From positions 1 through 64,000 of the forward strand of contig CALEQZ010000054.1 in the NCBI GenBank assembly GCA_937908115.1: 64,000 bases of DNA, read 5' to 3'. Source of the DNA: an uncultured Alcaligenaceae bacterium. GTDB lineage: Bacteria; Pseudomonadota; Gammaproteobacteria; Burkholderiales; Burkholderiaceae_B. Every line of letters starts with the position of its first letter. Position 1 is the first letter of the stretch. A program made the position numbers and the translations under genes. The notes below the pieces were generated by a model, which was given only the letters and a program-made list of their open reading frames with translations, was not told the DNA's origin and ran no database searches. Positions 17,032 to 25,782 of the stretch are shown piece after piece.

Positions 17032-18522
17032 CTACGAGGAACAGCTCACCGAAATGCCCGACGCCCAGTCCGGGGGCAGCGAAGCGTAGCGCTGCGCGTG
17101 CGGCCTCTCGCGAAAAGGGTCACGTAGCACGGCGAGCAGGCGGTCGATCTCGCCCGCATCGCCCTGCGCGGCGGCGCGTATGGCCTGTTCGGCCAAATAG
17201 TTACGCAGCACGTACAACGGATTGACCCGATCCATGTCCTGGGCACGCTCTTGCGCCGGACGCGGCTCGCGTGCCAAGCGGGCGCGATAGCGGTCCAGCC
17301 AGGACTGCGCCGCGGCGCGGTCGGCGTAGAGATCCAGGAAAGGCGTGGGATTGCCGCGGACGACGTCGGCCAAGCGCCGGAAGGTCAGCGTAAAGTCGGC
17401 GCGCTGGCCATGCATCAGCCGCCATAGCCCATCGACGAGCGCCTCGTCGTCGCTCGCCCATTCGCCCAGCCCCAACTTGGCGGCCAACCGCGCATGGAAG
17501 GCCTGGCGAAATGCGGGCTCGTAGGCATCGAGCGCAGCGCGCAGGGGCTCGGCGTCGCCGACCAGCGCATGCAGGGCGCTCGCCAGCCGGTATAGATTCC
17601 AGTGCGCCACGGACGGCTGCACGTTCCACGCGTAGCGGCCCTCGGTGTCGGAGTGGTTGCAGATATGGCGCGCGTCGAACCCGTCCATGAAGCCGAACGG
17701 GCCATAGTCCAGCGTCAGGCCCAGGATCGACATGTTATCGGTGTTCATGACGCCATGGCAGAAACCCACCACCATCCAGGCGGCCATGAGGTCGGCCGTG
17801 CGCAGCGTGACCTCGCGCAACAGGCGCGCCACGGGATGGGCTGGTTCGCCGCCTGCCGCATCCCGGCACTGCGGATAAAAGCGGTCGATGACGTAGTCGG
17901 CCAGCGTTTGAAGGTGGTCGATACGATCGAGCGCAGCCCAATGCTCGAACGAGCCGAAGCGCACGAAGCTGGGCGACATGCGGGTGACGATGGCGGCCGT
18001 CTCGGGCTGCTCGCGCATCACGATGTCATCGGAGACCACCAGCGCCAATGCGCGCGTGGTCGGGATGCCCAGGCCGTGCATGGCCTCGCTGGCAAGGTAT
18101 TCGCGTACCGATGAGCGCAGCACGGCGCGGCCATCACCCATGCGGGAGTACGGCGTGCGCCCCGACCCCTTGAGCTGCAGCTCCCAATTGCCGCCCGGTC
18201 CGCAAACTTCGCCGAGCAGGTGCGCGCGGCCGTCGCCGAGCTGGCCCGCCCACACACCGAACTGGTGTCCGCTGTAGACGGCCGACAGCGTATCGCCCCC
18301 GGGCAGCGGCGCGCTGCCGGAGAACACCGCCAGGAATTCGGGATCGGCCAGGTCCTGCTCATCCAGGCCGATCAGGGCCGCAGCATCCAAATTGGCATGC
18401 AGCAGCCGGGGCGCGTTCAGCGGCTGTGGCCGCAGGCGGGTATAGAAAGCGCCCGGCAACCGGGCAAACGAGTTGTCCGTCGTCAGTCGGGCAAGCCGCC
18501 CGGTAGGTGGCTGCCCGCTCAT
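17032..18522 (-). CDS. selO: SelO-type protein adenylyltransferase (UPF0061/YdiU)
   Basis: SelO is a pseudokinase-fold enzyme that transfers AMP to protein hydroxyl groups and is linked to redox stress responses. The 496-residue product has the family's early SAVYSGHQFGVWAGQLGDGRA, the GSGRTPYSRMGDGRAVLRSS loop, and the catalytic region HGVMNTDNMSILGLTLDYGPFGF. The bacterial protein ends in a terminal Cys (SVSCSS here), as typical members do. The ATG at 18522 overlaps the upstream stop as ATGA, so it is translated together with the DUF2069 protein. Confidence 0.94.
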   Translation of the reverse strand: MSGQPPTGRLARLTTDNSFARLPGAFYTRLRPQPLNAPRLLHANLDAAALIGLDEQDLADPEFLAVFSGSAPLPGGDTLSAVYSGHQFGVWAGQLGDGRAHLLGEVCGPGGNWELQLKGSGRTPYSRMGDGRAVLRSSVREYLASEAMHGLGIPTTRALALVVSDDIVMREQPETAAIVTRMSPSFVRFGSFEHWAALDRIDHLQTLADYVIDRFYPQCRDAAGGEPAHPVARLLREVTLRTADLMAAWMVVGFCHGVMNTDNMSILGLTLDYGPFGFMDGFDARHICNHSDTEGRYAWNVQPSVAHWNLYRLASALHALVGDAEPLRAALDAYEPAFRQAFHARLAAKLGLGEWASDDEALVDGLWRLMHGQRADFTLTFRRLADVVRGNPTPFLDLYADRAAAQSWLDRYRARLAREPRPAQERAQDMDRVNPLYVLRNYLAEQAIRAAAQGDAGEIDRLLAVLRDPFRERPHAQRYASLPPDWASGISVSCSS

Positions 18523-18890
18523 GGCCGCCTGCCGCGGGCCGCGCGCTTGGCCGGGCGCACGTAGAAAATGGCGCAGAGGAAGAATGCCAAGGCAAGCGCC
18601 GTTTCCAGCCAGGCCAGCGCGACGGATGGCCCAGGCGGATCGGAGGTGGCGCGCACCAGCCCTTCCATCAGATATAGCAGCACCAGCATCGACGCCCATT
18701 GGTAGGTGTACAGGTCGCCGCGCCAGATGCCGCGCATCGCGAAGGCCAGCGGCAGGGCCTTGAGCAACAACCAGGAGCCACCCGGGCGCAACGGCGCCAG
18801 GAAGGATTCCCAGGCCACGCACAGCGCGATCAGGGCCAACAGCGACACGCCGGATGCGATGCGCAAGCGCGTGTTGAGTTCGACGTTCAT
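18519..18890 (-). CDS. DUF2069 inner-membrane protein
   Basis: This 123-residue protein has about four transmembrane helices and resembles the DUF2069 family, small membrane proteins of unknown function common in beta- and gammaproteobacteria. Recognisable parts are the LRPGGSWLLLKALPL loop and the GDLYTYQWASMLVLLYLMEG helix. The ATG at 18890 avoids a 15-residue upstream extension that lacks family resemblance. Its stop overlaps the selO start by four bases. It is divergent from the YihY-like gene 17 bases away. Confidence 0.82.
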   Translation of the reverse strand: MNVELNTRLRIASGVSLLALIALCVAWESFLAPLRPGGSWLLLKALPLAFAMRGIWRGDLYTYQWASMLVLLYLMEGLVRATSDPPGPSVALAWLETALALAFFLCAIFYVRPAKRAARGRRP

Positions 18891-18907
18891 GCTGCTATTA
18901 TCGCCTG

Positions 18908-20278
18908 ATGAATCAGCCCGCTGCGCCAGCTGCAACCGCGGCGGCCGCCCAAACGCCGCACCGTTCGCGCCGCCGCCTGCCGGGGCGCATCAGCGGGTTG
19001 CTGCGTTTCGCGGGCCAGCGCGCCGCCGAAGAACGCCTGCTGCAGGTCGCCTCCAGCCTGACCCTGACGACGGTGCTGGCCGTGGTGCCGCTGTTGGCCG
19101 TGGCGCTGTCGCTGTTCACTGCGTTTCCCCTGTTCGACGAATTCCGGCGCGAGCTCGAGGCCTTCCTGGCCAAGAACGTGATGCCGCCCGCCGTCTCCGA
19201 CAATGTCATGAACTACCTGAACCTGTTCGCCAGGCAGGCCAGGCGGCTGACGGCCATAGGCGGGTTGTTCCTCGTGGCGGTGTCGGTGCTGCTGATGATG
19301 ACCATAGACCAGGCGCTGAACCGCATCTGGCGGGTGCGCCGTCAGCGGCCGCTTTCGCAGCGCGTGCTGGTTTACTGGAGCGTCATCACCCTTGGGCCAC
19401 TCTTGGCTGGCGCAAGCCTCTGGGTCACGTCGCTGCTGGCGCGCGAATCCATGGGCCTGGTGGCCGATCTCTCGGCCGGGGCCAACCTCGTGCTGTCGTT
19501 CGTGCCCGTAGTGCTCACCGGGCTGGGCTTTACCGCCATGTTCGTCATCGTGCCCAACCGCCGCGTGGCCATCAAGGATGCACTGGCGGGCGGCTTTTGC
19601 ACGGCCGCGGCGCTGGAGCTGATGAAGACGGGCTTTGCCTACTACGTGACGCGCTTTCCCGCCTACACCGTCATCTACGGCACCTTCGCGACGCTACCGG
19701 TTTTCCTGCTGTGGATCTATCTGTCGTGGCTGGCCGTCTTGCTGGGCGCCACGATCGCGGCGATCTTGCCTTCGATCCGGATGGGGCGCTGGGATGTCGA
19801 CCAGAAGACGGGCTGGCGCTTCCTGGACGCCGTGGCCGTGTTGCGCGCGCTGCATCGCGCGCACGGCCGCATGCCGGCCGGACGCAGCGCCCGATATTTG
19901 AGCAAGCATTTGCGCCTGCAGCCTGAGGCGCTGCAGGAGGTGCTGGAAACCCTGGCCGATCTCGGCCTGGCCGCACGCGTCCAGGACAGCCGCGACGAGC
20001 GGTGGATACTGGCCTGCGATCCGGCGGCCGCGCCGCTTGGTCCCCTGGTGGATCGGCTACTGCTGGATCGCCACCACCCGTGGCTCCAGGACGACCCGGC
20101 CTTGAAACAAGCCTGTGCCGCCCTGCTGGCCGGCCACCAGCCGGCCCCCACCCTAGGCTCAATCTTGCAACCCTGCCCGCCGCTGCGCATGGCCTACGTG
20201 CGCGAGCCGGGCGGCGGGACGCTCCCCATGACGGAACCCGCGCGTTCCACGGAGACCCATCATGCTCAAAGTCAGTGA
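18908..20278 (+). CDS. YihY/BrkB-like inner-membrane protein (UPF0761)
   Basis: The 456-residue protein belongs to the YihY/BrkB family of membrane proteins. After a basic N-terminus it has about six hydrophobic helices up to residue 300, with family features TLTTVLAVVPLLAVALS, the GLFLVAVSVLLMMTIDQALNRIW segment and YGTFATLPVFLLWIYLSW. The last 150 residues form a winged-helix-like cytoplasmic tail. Bordetella BrkB itself was linked to serum resistance, but this member cannot be equated with it by sequence reading. The 3' end overlaps the next gene by 17 bases. Confidence 0.88.
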   Translation: MNQPAAPAATAAAAQTPHRSRRRLPGRISGLLRFAGQRAAEERLLQVASSLTLTTVLAVVPLLAVALSLFTAFPLFDEFRRELEAFLAKNVMPPAVSDNVMNYLNLFARQARRLTAIGGLFLVAVSVLLMMTIDQALNRIWRVRRQRPLSQRVLVYWSVITLGPLLAGASLWVTSLLARESMGLVADLSAGANLVLSFVPVVLTGLGFTAMFVIVPNRRVAIKDALAGGFCTAAALELMKTGFAYYVTRFPAYTVIYGTFATLPVFLLWIYLSWLAVLLGATIAAILPSIRMGRWDVDQKTGWRFLDAVAVLRALHRAHGRMPAGRSARYLSKHLRLQPEALQEVLETLADLGLAARVQDSRDERWILACDPAAAPLGPLVDRLLLDRHHPWLQDDPALKQACAALLAGHQPAPTLGSILQPCPPLRMAYVREPGGGTLPMTEPARSTETHHAQSQ

Positions 20279-20720
20279 AATCCTTCGCGTCAAGGGCAAT
20301 GCGCTGTACACGGCCTCGCCCGATACCCTGGTGTCCGAAGCCGTCGAAACGATGAGCGCCAACGACATCGGTTCGCTGGTCATCATGGAACACGGCAGGC
20401 TCGCCGGCATGCTGACCTTCCGCGAAATCATCCGGTTGCTGCACGAGCGCGGCAGCATCGAGGGGACCACCATACGCGCCATCATGGACGACGCGCCCGT
20501 CAGCGTCTCGCCCAATACCGATGCCGAGGAAGTACAGCGCCTGATGCTGGACAAGCACGCTCGCTACATCCCTGTCATGGACGGCCCGACGCTGCTCGGG
20601 GTGATCTCGTTCTATGACATGGCGCGCGCCATCGTCGCGGCCCAGCAGTTCGAAAACAACATGCTCAAGGCCTATATCCGCGACTGGCCCATGGACGGCG
20701 AAACGGTCGAGAAACGCTGA
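20262..20720 (+). CDS. CBS-domain-pair protein
   Basis: This 152-residue protein consists of two CBS motifs (about residues 10-65 and 75-130), which together bind adenine nucleotides. Typical parts are LVSEAVETMSANDIGSLVIMEHGRLAGMLTFREI and DKHARYIPVMDGPTLLGVISFYDMA. It has no attached enzyme domain, so it is a stand-alone regulatory or energy-sensing module of unknown target. Its start lies inside the end of the YihY-like gene, suggesting cotranslation. A stem-loop follows the stop. Confidence 0.9.
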   Translation: MLKVSEILRVKGNALYTASPDTLVSEAVETMSANDIGSLVIMEHGRLAGMLTFREIIRLLHERGSIEGTTIRAIMDDAPVSVSPNTDAEEVQRLMLDKHARYIPVMDGPTLLGVISFYDMARAIVAAQQFENNMLKAYIRDWPMDGETVEKR

Positions 20721-20733
20721 GCGGGCGTGGCAG

Positions 20734-20755
20734 GCACCGCGCAAGCGCGCGGTGC
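20734..20755. terminator. 9-bp stem-loop between convergent genes
   Basis: A perfect 9-bp inverted repeat (20734-20742 and 20747-20755) with an AAGC tetraloop fills the short space between the CBS gene and dusA, which converge. It probably serves as a bidirectional terminator or 3'-end structure. Neither strand has a clear T-run after the stem. Confidence 0.6.
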
Positions 20756-20757
20756 GA

Positions 20758-21819
20758 TCAAGCGGCCCGGGGTTGCGCGTCGACCCAGGCTTGCCGGATC
20801 AGGCCCGGATCGTTGGTCGCCAGGCGCCCGGGATCGGACAAGGCGCGCCGCCACCGCCGCGCGCCAGGCTGGCCGTTGAGCAGGCCAAGGAGCGGACGCA
20901 CCACCACTCTCAGCGGTACGCCCTCGGCCACGCGCCGCGCCGCATAATCGACCATGGCCTGCACCACCTGCCCGTCGTCAGGCAGCGGTGCCTGCGGCCA
21001 CCAATGCATGGTCAGCTCGGACAGCACCCGCGGGTTGTGCCAGGCGGCCCGGCCGAGCATGACGCCGTCGAAATCGGGCGCCTCGGCCAGCGCCGCGGCG
21101 GCGTCGGCCAAACCCCCATTGAGCACGAAGGCCGCCTCGGGGAAGTCCGCCCGCAGGCGCCGCGCATCGCCGTAGCGCAGCGGCGGCACCTCGCGGTTGT
21201 CCTTGGGCGACAAGCCCTTGAGCACGGCGTTGCGGGCGTGGACGATGAACACCCGGCAGCCCGCCTCGTACAGATGCCCGACGAAATCGCGCACGAAACC
21301 ATAGGACTCGTCGTAATCGAGCCCCAGCCGGTGCTTGACGGTGACCGGCACGTCGACCGCGTCCTGCATGGCCTTGACGCAATCGGCCACCAGCGCCGGC
21401 TCGGCCATCAGGCAGGCGCCGAAGGCGCCCTTTTGCACCCGCTCGGATGGGCAGCCGCAATTCAGATTGATTTCGTCGTAGCCCCATTGCCGGCCCAGGC
21501 GGGCGGCCTGCGCCAGCGCGGCAGGTTCGCTGCCGCCCAGCTGCAACGCCACGGGGTGCTCGGCGGGATCGAAATCCAGATGCCGGGCGACATCCCCGTA
21601 CAACAGCGCGCCAGTGGTGACCATCTCGGTATATAAGCGGGCGTGCGGCGCCAGCAGCCGATGGAAGTATCGGCAGTGCCGGTCGGTGACGTCTATCATG
21701 GGGGCGACGCAAAGCCGCCAATGTTCGCGGTCGAGCACGGTGCTGGGTGTATGCAAATGCGCCCAGTTTAACGGCTGGTCTAAAATTGCGCCCGCGCCGC
21801 GCGTGCGGCGACCACCCAT
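20758..21819 (-). CDS. dusA: tRNA-dihydrouridine synthase A
   Basis: DusA is a flavoenzyme that reduces uridine to dihydrouridine in the D-loop of tRNAs. The 353-residue product has the subfamily start region VAPMIDVTDRHCRYFHRLL, EMVTTGALLYGD, the LNCGCPSERVQKGAFGACLM segment with the catalytic Cys, and the FIVHARNAVLKGLSPKDNRE RNA-binding stretch. The ATG at 21819 gives about ten residues more than some relatives before VAPM, so the exact start is uncertain. It is divergent from thrB with only 23 bases between them. Confidence 0.93.
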   Translation of the reverse strand: MGGRRTRGAGAILDQPLNWAHLHTPSTVLDREHWRLCVAPMIDVTDRHCRYFHRLLAPHARLYTEMVTTGALLYGDVARHLDFDPAEHPVALQLGGSEPAALAQAARLGRQWGYDEINLNCGCPSERVQKGAFGACLMAEPALVADCVKAMQDAVDVPVTVKHRLGLDYDESYGFVRDFVGHLYEAGCRVFIVHARNAVLKGLSPKDNREVPPLRYGDARRLRADFPEAAFVLNGGLADAAAALAEAPDFDGVMLGRAAWHNPRVLSELTMHWWPQAPLPDDGQVVQAMVDYAARRVAEGVPLRVVVRPLLGLLNGQPGARRWRRALSDPGRLATNDPGLIRQAWVDAQPRAA

Positions 21820-21842
21820 ACCACCTTCGCCCCGCCCGCTTC

Positions 21843-22811
21843 ATGGCCGTATTCACTCCCGTCAGCGCCGACGACGCCCGCAGCCTGCTCACCCGTTACG
21901 ATCTCGGCGAACTGGTGTCGCTGCGAGGCATTACGGCAGGCATCGAGAACACCAACTACTTCCTGACCACGACCCGCGGCGAATTCGTCCTGACCCTGTT
22001 CGAGGTGCTGACCCGCGAACAGCTGCCGTTCTATATCGAGCTGATGCACCACTTGGCCCGGCACGGCGTGCCGGTGCCTGAACCGCAGACCCTGCGCGAC
22101 GGCACCCGCCTGACCGAGCTGCACGGCAAGCCGACGGTCATCGTCAGCATGCTGCCCGGCGGCTACGAACCGGCGCCCAGCCCCGCACACTGCGCGCTGA
22201 CGGGCGAGACGCTGGCACGCGCTCACCTGGCGGCGCGGGATTTCCCGATCGAACAGCCCAACCTGCGCGGGCTGACCTGGTGGCAGGAAACCATGCCCAA
22301 GGTGCTGCCCTTCCTGGATGCGAGCCAGGCGCAGATGCTGCGCGACGAAGTGGCGCACCAACAGGCGCTGGCCGGCACGCCCGCATGGGCACGGCTGCCG
22401 CGCGGCCCGGCCCACTGCGACCTGTTCCGGGACAATGTGCTGTTTGCCGGGACCTACGAAAGCCCGCGCATGGGTGGCTTCATCGATTTCTACTTTGCCG
22501 GCTGCGAGACCTGGCTCTTTGACGTCGCCGTCAGCGTCAACGACTGGTGCATCGACCGGGCCAGCGGCAAGTTCCAGCCCGAACTGCTGCAAGCCTGGCT
22601 GCAGGCCTACGCGCGCGTGCGCCCGTTCACCGACGAAGAACGGGCCGCCTGGCCGGACATGCTGCGCGCGGCGGCGCTGCGGTTCTGGATCTCGCGGCTG
22701 TACGATTTCTTCCTGCCGCGCCCGGCGCAAACGCTCAAGCCGCACGATCCCCGGCACTTCGAGCGCATCCTGCGGCTGCGCCGCGAGACGGCGCCGCATG
22801 CCCTTCCCTGA
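21843..22811 (+). CDS. thrB: Homoserine kinase, ThrB2 (aminoglycoside-kinase-like) type
   Basis: This 322-residue enzyme phosphorylates homoserine for threonine synthesis and belongs to the aminoglycoside-phosphotransferase fold used by betaproteobacteria rather than the GHMP type of E. coli. It starts MAVFTPVSADDARSLLTRYD and has GITAGIENTNYFLTT, the catalytic loop HCDLFRDNVLF and the metal-site GFIDFYFAG. The ATG at 21843 is the conserved start. The next gene follows after 41 bases. Confidence 0.93.
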   Translation: MAVFTPVSADDARSLLTRYDLGELVSLRGITAGIENTNYFLTTTRGEFVLTLFEVLTREQLPFYIELMHHLARHGVPVPEPQTLRDGTRLTELHGKPTVIVSMLPGGYEPAPSPAHCALTGETLARAHLAARDFPIEQPNLRGLTWWQETMPKVLPFLDASQAQMLRDEVAHQQALAGTPAWARLPRGPAHCDLFRDNVLFAGTYESPRMGGFIDFYFAGCETWLFDVAVSVNDWCIDRASGKFQPELLQAWLQAYARVRPFTDEERAAWPDMLRAAALRFWISRLYDFFLPRPAQTLKPHDPRHFERILRLRRETAPHALP

Positions 22812-22852
22812 TTGGCCTCGATTTTCCGATCCCGCAACCGGATTCCCGACAC

Positions 22853-23638
22853 ATGCAAGCAGCCACTCTTCCCGCCACCGCAGGCTGGCAATGGGTACGC
22901 GAGGGGCTGGCATTGTTCAGCCGCCAGCCGTTGGCCATGTTCACCTGGGCCATGGGCATCAGCGTCGCGCTGATGCTGGCCAGCCTCTTGCCGCCGCTGG
23001 GGCCGCTGGCCTTCGTCGTGATGATGCCGTCGATCACCTTCGCGACGCTGTCGGCCTGCCGGCACGTCGAAGCCGGCCATGCGCTGCAGCCGGCAGTCTG
23101 GTTCCAGCCCTTGCGCAACAAAGGCGTATTCAAGCGGCTGCTATGGATGGGCGCCCTATACGCCGGCCTTTGCCTGTTGGCCGGGGCGATCATCTTCATG
23201 CCCTTCATGCGGGACCTGGCCGAGGCCATGCAGGCCGCGCGCGTGACCGACGACATCGGGCCTTTCCTGGAAATCATGCGCGTGCCGCTCATGCTGTTCG
23301 CGACGGTCTACGTCGGATTGGCCGCGCTGTTCTGGTACGCGCCGGCGCTGACCGGTTTCCAAGGTATCCGCCTGGGCCAGGCGTTGTTCTTTTCGGCCGT
23401 GGCCTGCTGGCGCAACAAGTTTGCGTTCCTGGTCTATGGCGCAGCCTGGTTCGCGATTTTCTTGGCGATCGACATCGCGGCCGACCTGCTCATGGCCATG
23501 GGCCTGTCGCCGCAGCTCGCTGGGATGCTGCAGATTCCGGTCAACGTGGCCGCCGGCAGCGTCCTGTACTGCAGCTTCTATCCCAGCTACATCAGCGTGT
23601 TCGGGCCCGGCGCTGCAGGGTTTTTGCCCGATCGTTAA
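22853..23638 (+). CDS. BPSS1780-family membrane protein
   Basis: This 261-residue protein has about six transmembrane helices and resembles the BPSS1780-type membrane family of unknown function that often lies beside thrB in beta-proteobacteria. Visible marks are GWQWVREGLALFSRQPLAMF at the start and PLRNKGVFKRLLWMGALY. It is probably cotranscribed with thrB. The last 47 bases overlap the convergent DUF192 gene. Confidence 0.8.
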   Translation: MQAATLPATAGWQWVREGLALFSRQPLAMFTWAMGISVALMLASLLPPLGPLAFVVMMPSITFATLSACRHVEAGHALQPAVWFQPLRNKGVFKRLLWMGALYAGLCLLAGAIIFMPFMRDLAEAMQAARVTDDIGPFLEIMRVPLMLFATVYVGLAALFWYAPALTGFQGIRLGQALFFSAVACWRNKFAFLVYGAAWFAIFLAIDIAADLLMAMGLSPQLAGMLQIPVNVAAGSVLYCSFYPSYISVFGPGAAGFLPDR

Positions 23639-24029
23639 GGCCGTCCTGGCCAAGGTTGGCCTCGGCCCACCTGTGCAGGGCCGCCTCGATGCGGGCAGCG
23701 CCCCCGCGCGCATCGGCCGCCTCGCCTGCGGCCAGCTCCACCGCCGACCGGGCGCGCCAGCACCCCGCCCAGCGCCAGGGACGCAAGCCGTGGACGATGC
23801 GCACGACGCGGCCCTGGCGATCGATGAAGGCCACGTCTATGGCGTAGCGCATTCCCAGCGTATGGACCGCCCGGCAAGGATCCAGCCACAGCGCCTGGCC
23901 GGGTGCAAGCCGCGACCGGCCCAGCAGCCCGCGCAGGCGCAGCCAGGCGGTGGCGGCGCGGCGCACCTGCAGGGCTGGTACCTGACCGCCGCACGGCCGG
24001 CCAAAGTTGGATCGACGCCCGCCACCCAC
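23592..24029 (-). CDS. DUF192 protein at end of tad operon
   Basis: This is a DUF192-type protein of 145 residues. The domain covers about residues 30-115: LRGLLGRSRLAPGQALWLDPC, VHTLGMRYAIDVAFID and AVELAAGEA are characteristic. Function of the family is unknown. A GTG at 24029 was chosen because a strong GGGAGGG ribosome site lies about six bases before it and it follows tadC by 11 bases; an ATG at 24113 would overlap tadC by 73 bases. DUF192 genes are often seen at the end of tad-like operons, so a role in that system is possible. Confidence 0.78.
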   Translation of the reverse strand: MGGGRRSNFGRPCGGQVPALQVRRAATAWLRLRGLLGRSRLAPGQALWLDPCRAVHTLGMRYAIDVAFIDRQGRVVRIVHGLRPWRWAGCWRARSAVELAAGEAADARGGAARIEAALHRWAEANLGQDGLNDRAKTLQRRARTR

Positions 24030-24040
24030 GGATCCCTCCC

Positions 24041-24919
24041 TTACTGCGCGTACGCCATCAACCGCACGGCAATGGGAAAGCCGATGATGAGAAACGTGCA
24101 GGGAAAAATGCACGCCACCAGCGGCAGCAGCATCTTGACCGGCGCCTCCAGCGCCAGGCGCTCGGCTCGCAGAAAGCGCTCGTTGCGCTGGCTGTGCGCC
24201 TGCGCGCGTAGCACCGGCCCCAGCCCCATGCCAAGCGCTTCGGCCTGCGCCAGCGTGGCCACCATGGTGCGCAAGGCAGGCACGCCGGCACGGGCGGCCA
24301 TGGCCTGAAGCGCCTGCAGCCGCGGCAGTCCGGCCCGCATATCCGCCAGCGCGAACTGCAGCTCCTCGCGCATCGGCCCATCAGGGCCGCGCTGCGCCGC
24401 CTGCTGCAGCGCTCCCTGCAGATTGAGGCCGGCCTCGATGCAAAGCGTCGCCATGTCGAGCACGAAAGGAAGCTCACGGGCGATGCGCCTGGCACGCGTG
24501 CGCGCCTGGTCCGACAGCCACGCGCGCGGCAGTACCGCGGCCAACGCCGCCGCCGGCACGGCGACAGCGGCGGCCGGCGCAACGCCCAGCCAGGCGTGTC
24601 CGACCAGCACGCAGCCTGCAGCCGACAGCATGGCCAGCGCGGCTTGCGCGGCAACGATGTCGTCGGGTAGCAACTGCTTCTGCAGCCCGGCGTGGGCAAG
24701 CAACTGCTCGAGCCGCTGGCGCCCCCGCCAGGTCAGCAACGGCCGCACGGGTCGGGACAGCGCCCGCACCCAGGGCCAGGCCAGCCGCATCCAGGTGGGG
24801 ATGCCGGCCGCAGGCGGGCAAGCCTGCGCTTGCGCCGGCGCAAGCAGCGCGGCGGCCAGTAGTCCGGCACACAACCCGGCCAGCGCCGCCACGTGCCAGA
24901 GATCATCCATGCCCGACAT
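24041..24919 (-). CDS. tadC: TadC-like pilus inner-membrane protein
   Basis: TadC is one of two type II secretion F (GspF-like) membrane proteins that form the platform of the Tad pilus machine with TadB. The 292-residue product has an N-terminal helix, a cytoplasmic helical GspF domain (about residues 120-250, with ELPFVLDMATLCIEAGLNLQGALQQ) and a C-terminal hydrophobic pair ending FLIIGFPIAVRLMAYAQ. The ATG at 24919 is preferred; one at 24910 is equally possible. It follows tadB by 20 bases. Confidence 0.88.
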   Translation of the reverse strand: MSGMDDLWHVAALAGLCAGLLAAALLAPAQAQACPPAAGIPTWMRLAWPWVRALSRPVRPLLTWRGRQRLEQLLAHAGLQKQLLPDDIVAAQAALAMLSAAGCVLVGHAWLGVAPAAAVAVPAAALAAVLPRAWLSDQARTRARRIARELPFVLDMATLCIEAGLNLQGALQQAAQRGPDGPMREELQFALADMRAGLPRLQALQAMAARAGVPALRTMVATLAQAEALGMGLGPVLRAQAHSQRNERFLRAERLALEAPVKMLLPLVACIFPCTFLIIGFPIAVRLMAYAQ

Positions 24920-24939
24920 TTCCGCCAGCCTGCGCCCGC

Positions 24940-25782
24940 CTAGACCTCGATGGCCACGATGCGCCGGATCATGTAGGTTCCCACCAGCTCGAGCATGGCC
25001 ACCAGTCCGAGGACGCACCAGCCTGCTGGCGTATGCCAGAGCAGCGCCATCGCATCGGGTTCGAGCGCATCGAGCACCAGCGCCATCAGCGGCGGCAGGC
25101 AGCCCACCACCCAAGCCTGCAAGCGCCCCTGCGCGGTCAGCGCCCGTATCCTGCCCTGCAGGTGCAGGCGCGCGCGCAGCGTCTCGGCGATCCGCTCCAG
25201 CGTCGCCGCCAGGTTGCCGCCCGTCTGTGCGGCAATGCGCAGGGACGCGACCACCAGTCCGGCGGCTTCGGACGGCATGCGTTCGTACAAGTGCCCAAGC
25301 GCCGCCTCGAAGGGCACGCCCAGTCGCTGCTCACGCAGCATCAGCCCGAACTCCTGGCCCAGCGGCGCATCGCTGCGCTCTACGATCACACGCAAGGCCG
25401 CCTGCACGCTTGCCCCTGCGCGCAAGGCGCTGGCCAAGGCTGCCAGCGTATCGGGCAACTGCGCGTCGAAGCGCGCCAGGCGCCGGCGTCGCCAGCGCGC
25501 GGCAAGCCAACGCGGCACGGCCAGCATGGCCGTGCCTGCGGCGGCGCCGGCCACGACGCTGCCGCTAGCGAGCCAGGCGATCCCCGCGCTCGCGGCGCAA
25601 CAGGCAATGCTGGCCGTCCACACCTGCGTCGGATCGATGAAGACGAAGGCTTCGCCCAGCCGCATGCGCGCCTCGGCCGTGAACTGCGCGCGATAGCGGC
25701 GCACGGCCTCGCGCAAGATCCCGCCGGCCAGCCAGGCCAGCAGCGCCGATGCCACGCCCGCGGCAACGATCGCCGTCAACAT
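24940..25782 (-). CDS. tadB: TadB-like pilus inner-membrane protein
   Basis: The 280-residue GspF-domain protein has membrane helices near the N-terminus (MLTAIVAAGVASALLAWLAG), a cytoplasmic domain with LPDTLAALASALRAGASVQAALRVI and a C-terminal helix pair. It would form the inner-membrane platform together with TadC under the TadA motor. The ATG at 25782 overlaps the tadA stop by seven bases, typical of the tight packing throughout this operon. Confidence 0.88.
   Translation of the reverse strand: MLTAIVAAGVASALLAWLAGGILREAVRRYRAQFTAEARMRLGEAFVFIDPTQVWTASIACCAASAGIAWLASGSVVAGAAAGTAMLAVPRWLAARWRRRRLARFDAQLPDTLAALASALRAGASVQAALRVIVERSDAPLGQEFGLMLREQRLGVPFEAALGHLYERMPSEAAGLVVASLRIAAQTGGNLAATLERIAETLRARLHLQGRIRALTAQGRLQAWVVGCLPPLMALVLDALEPDAMALLWHTPAGWCVLGLVAMLELVGTYMIRRIVAIEV

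Noticed and set aside
22318..23847. 509-residue plus-strand frame overlapping thrB and the BPSS1780-type gene
   Set aside because: It is a frame shadow rich in Arg and Ala; the two real genes explain the region fully.
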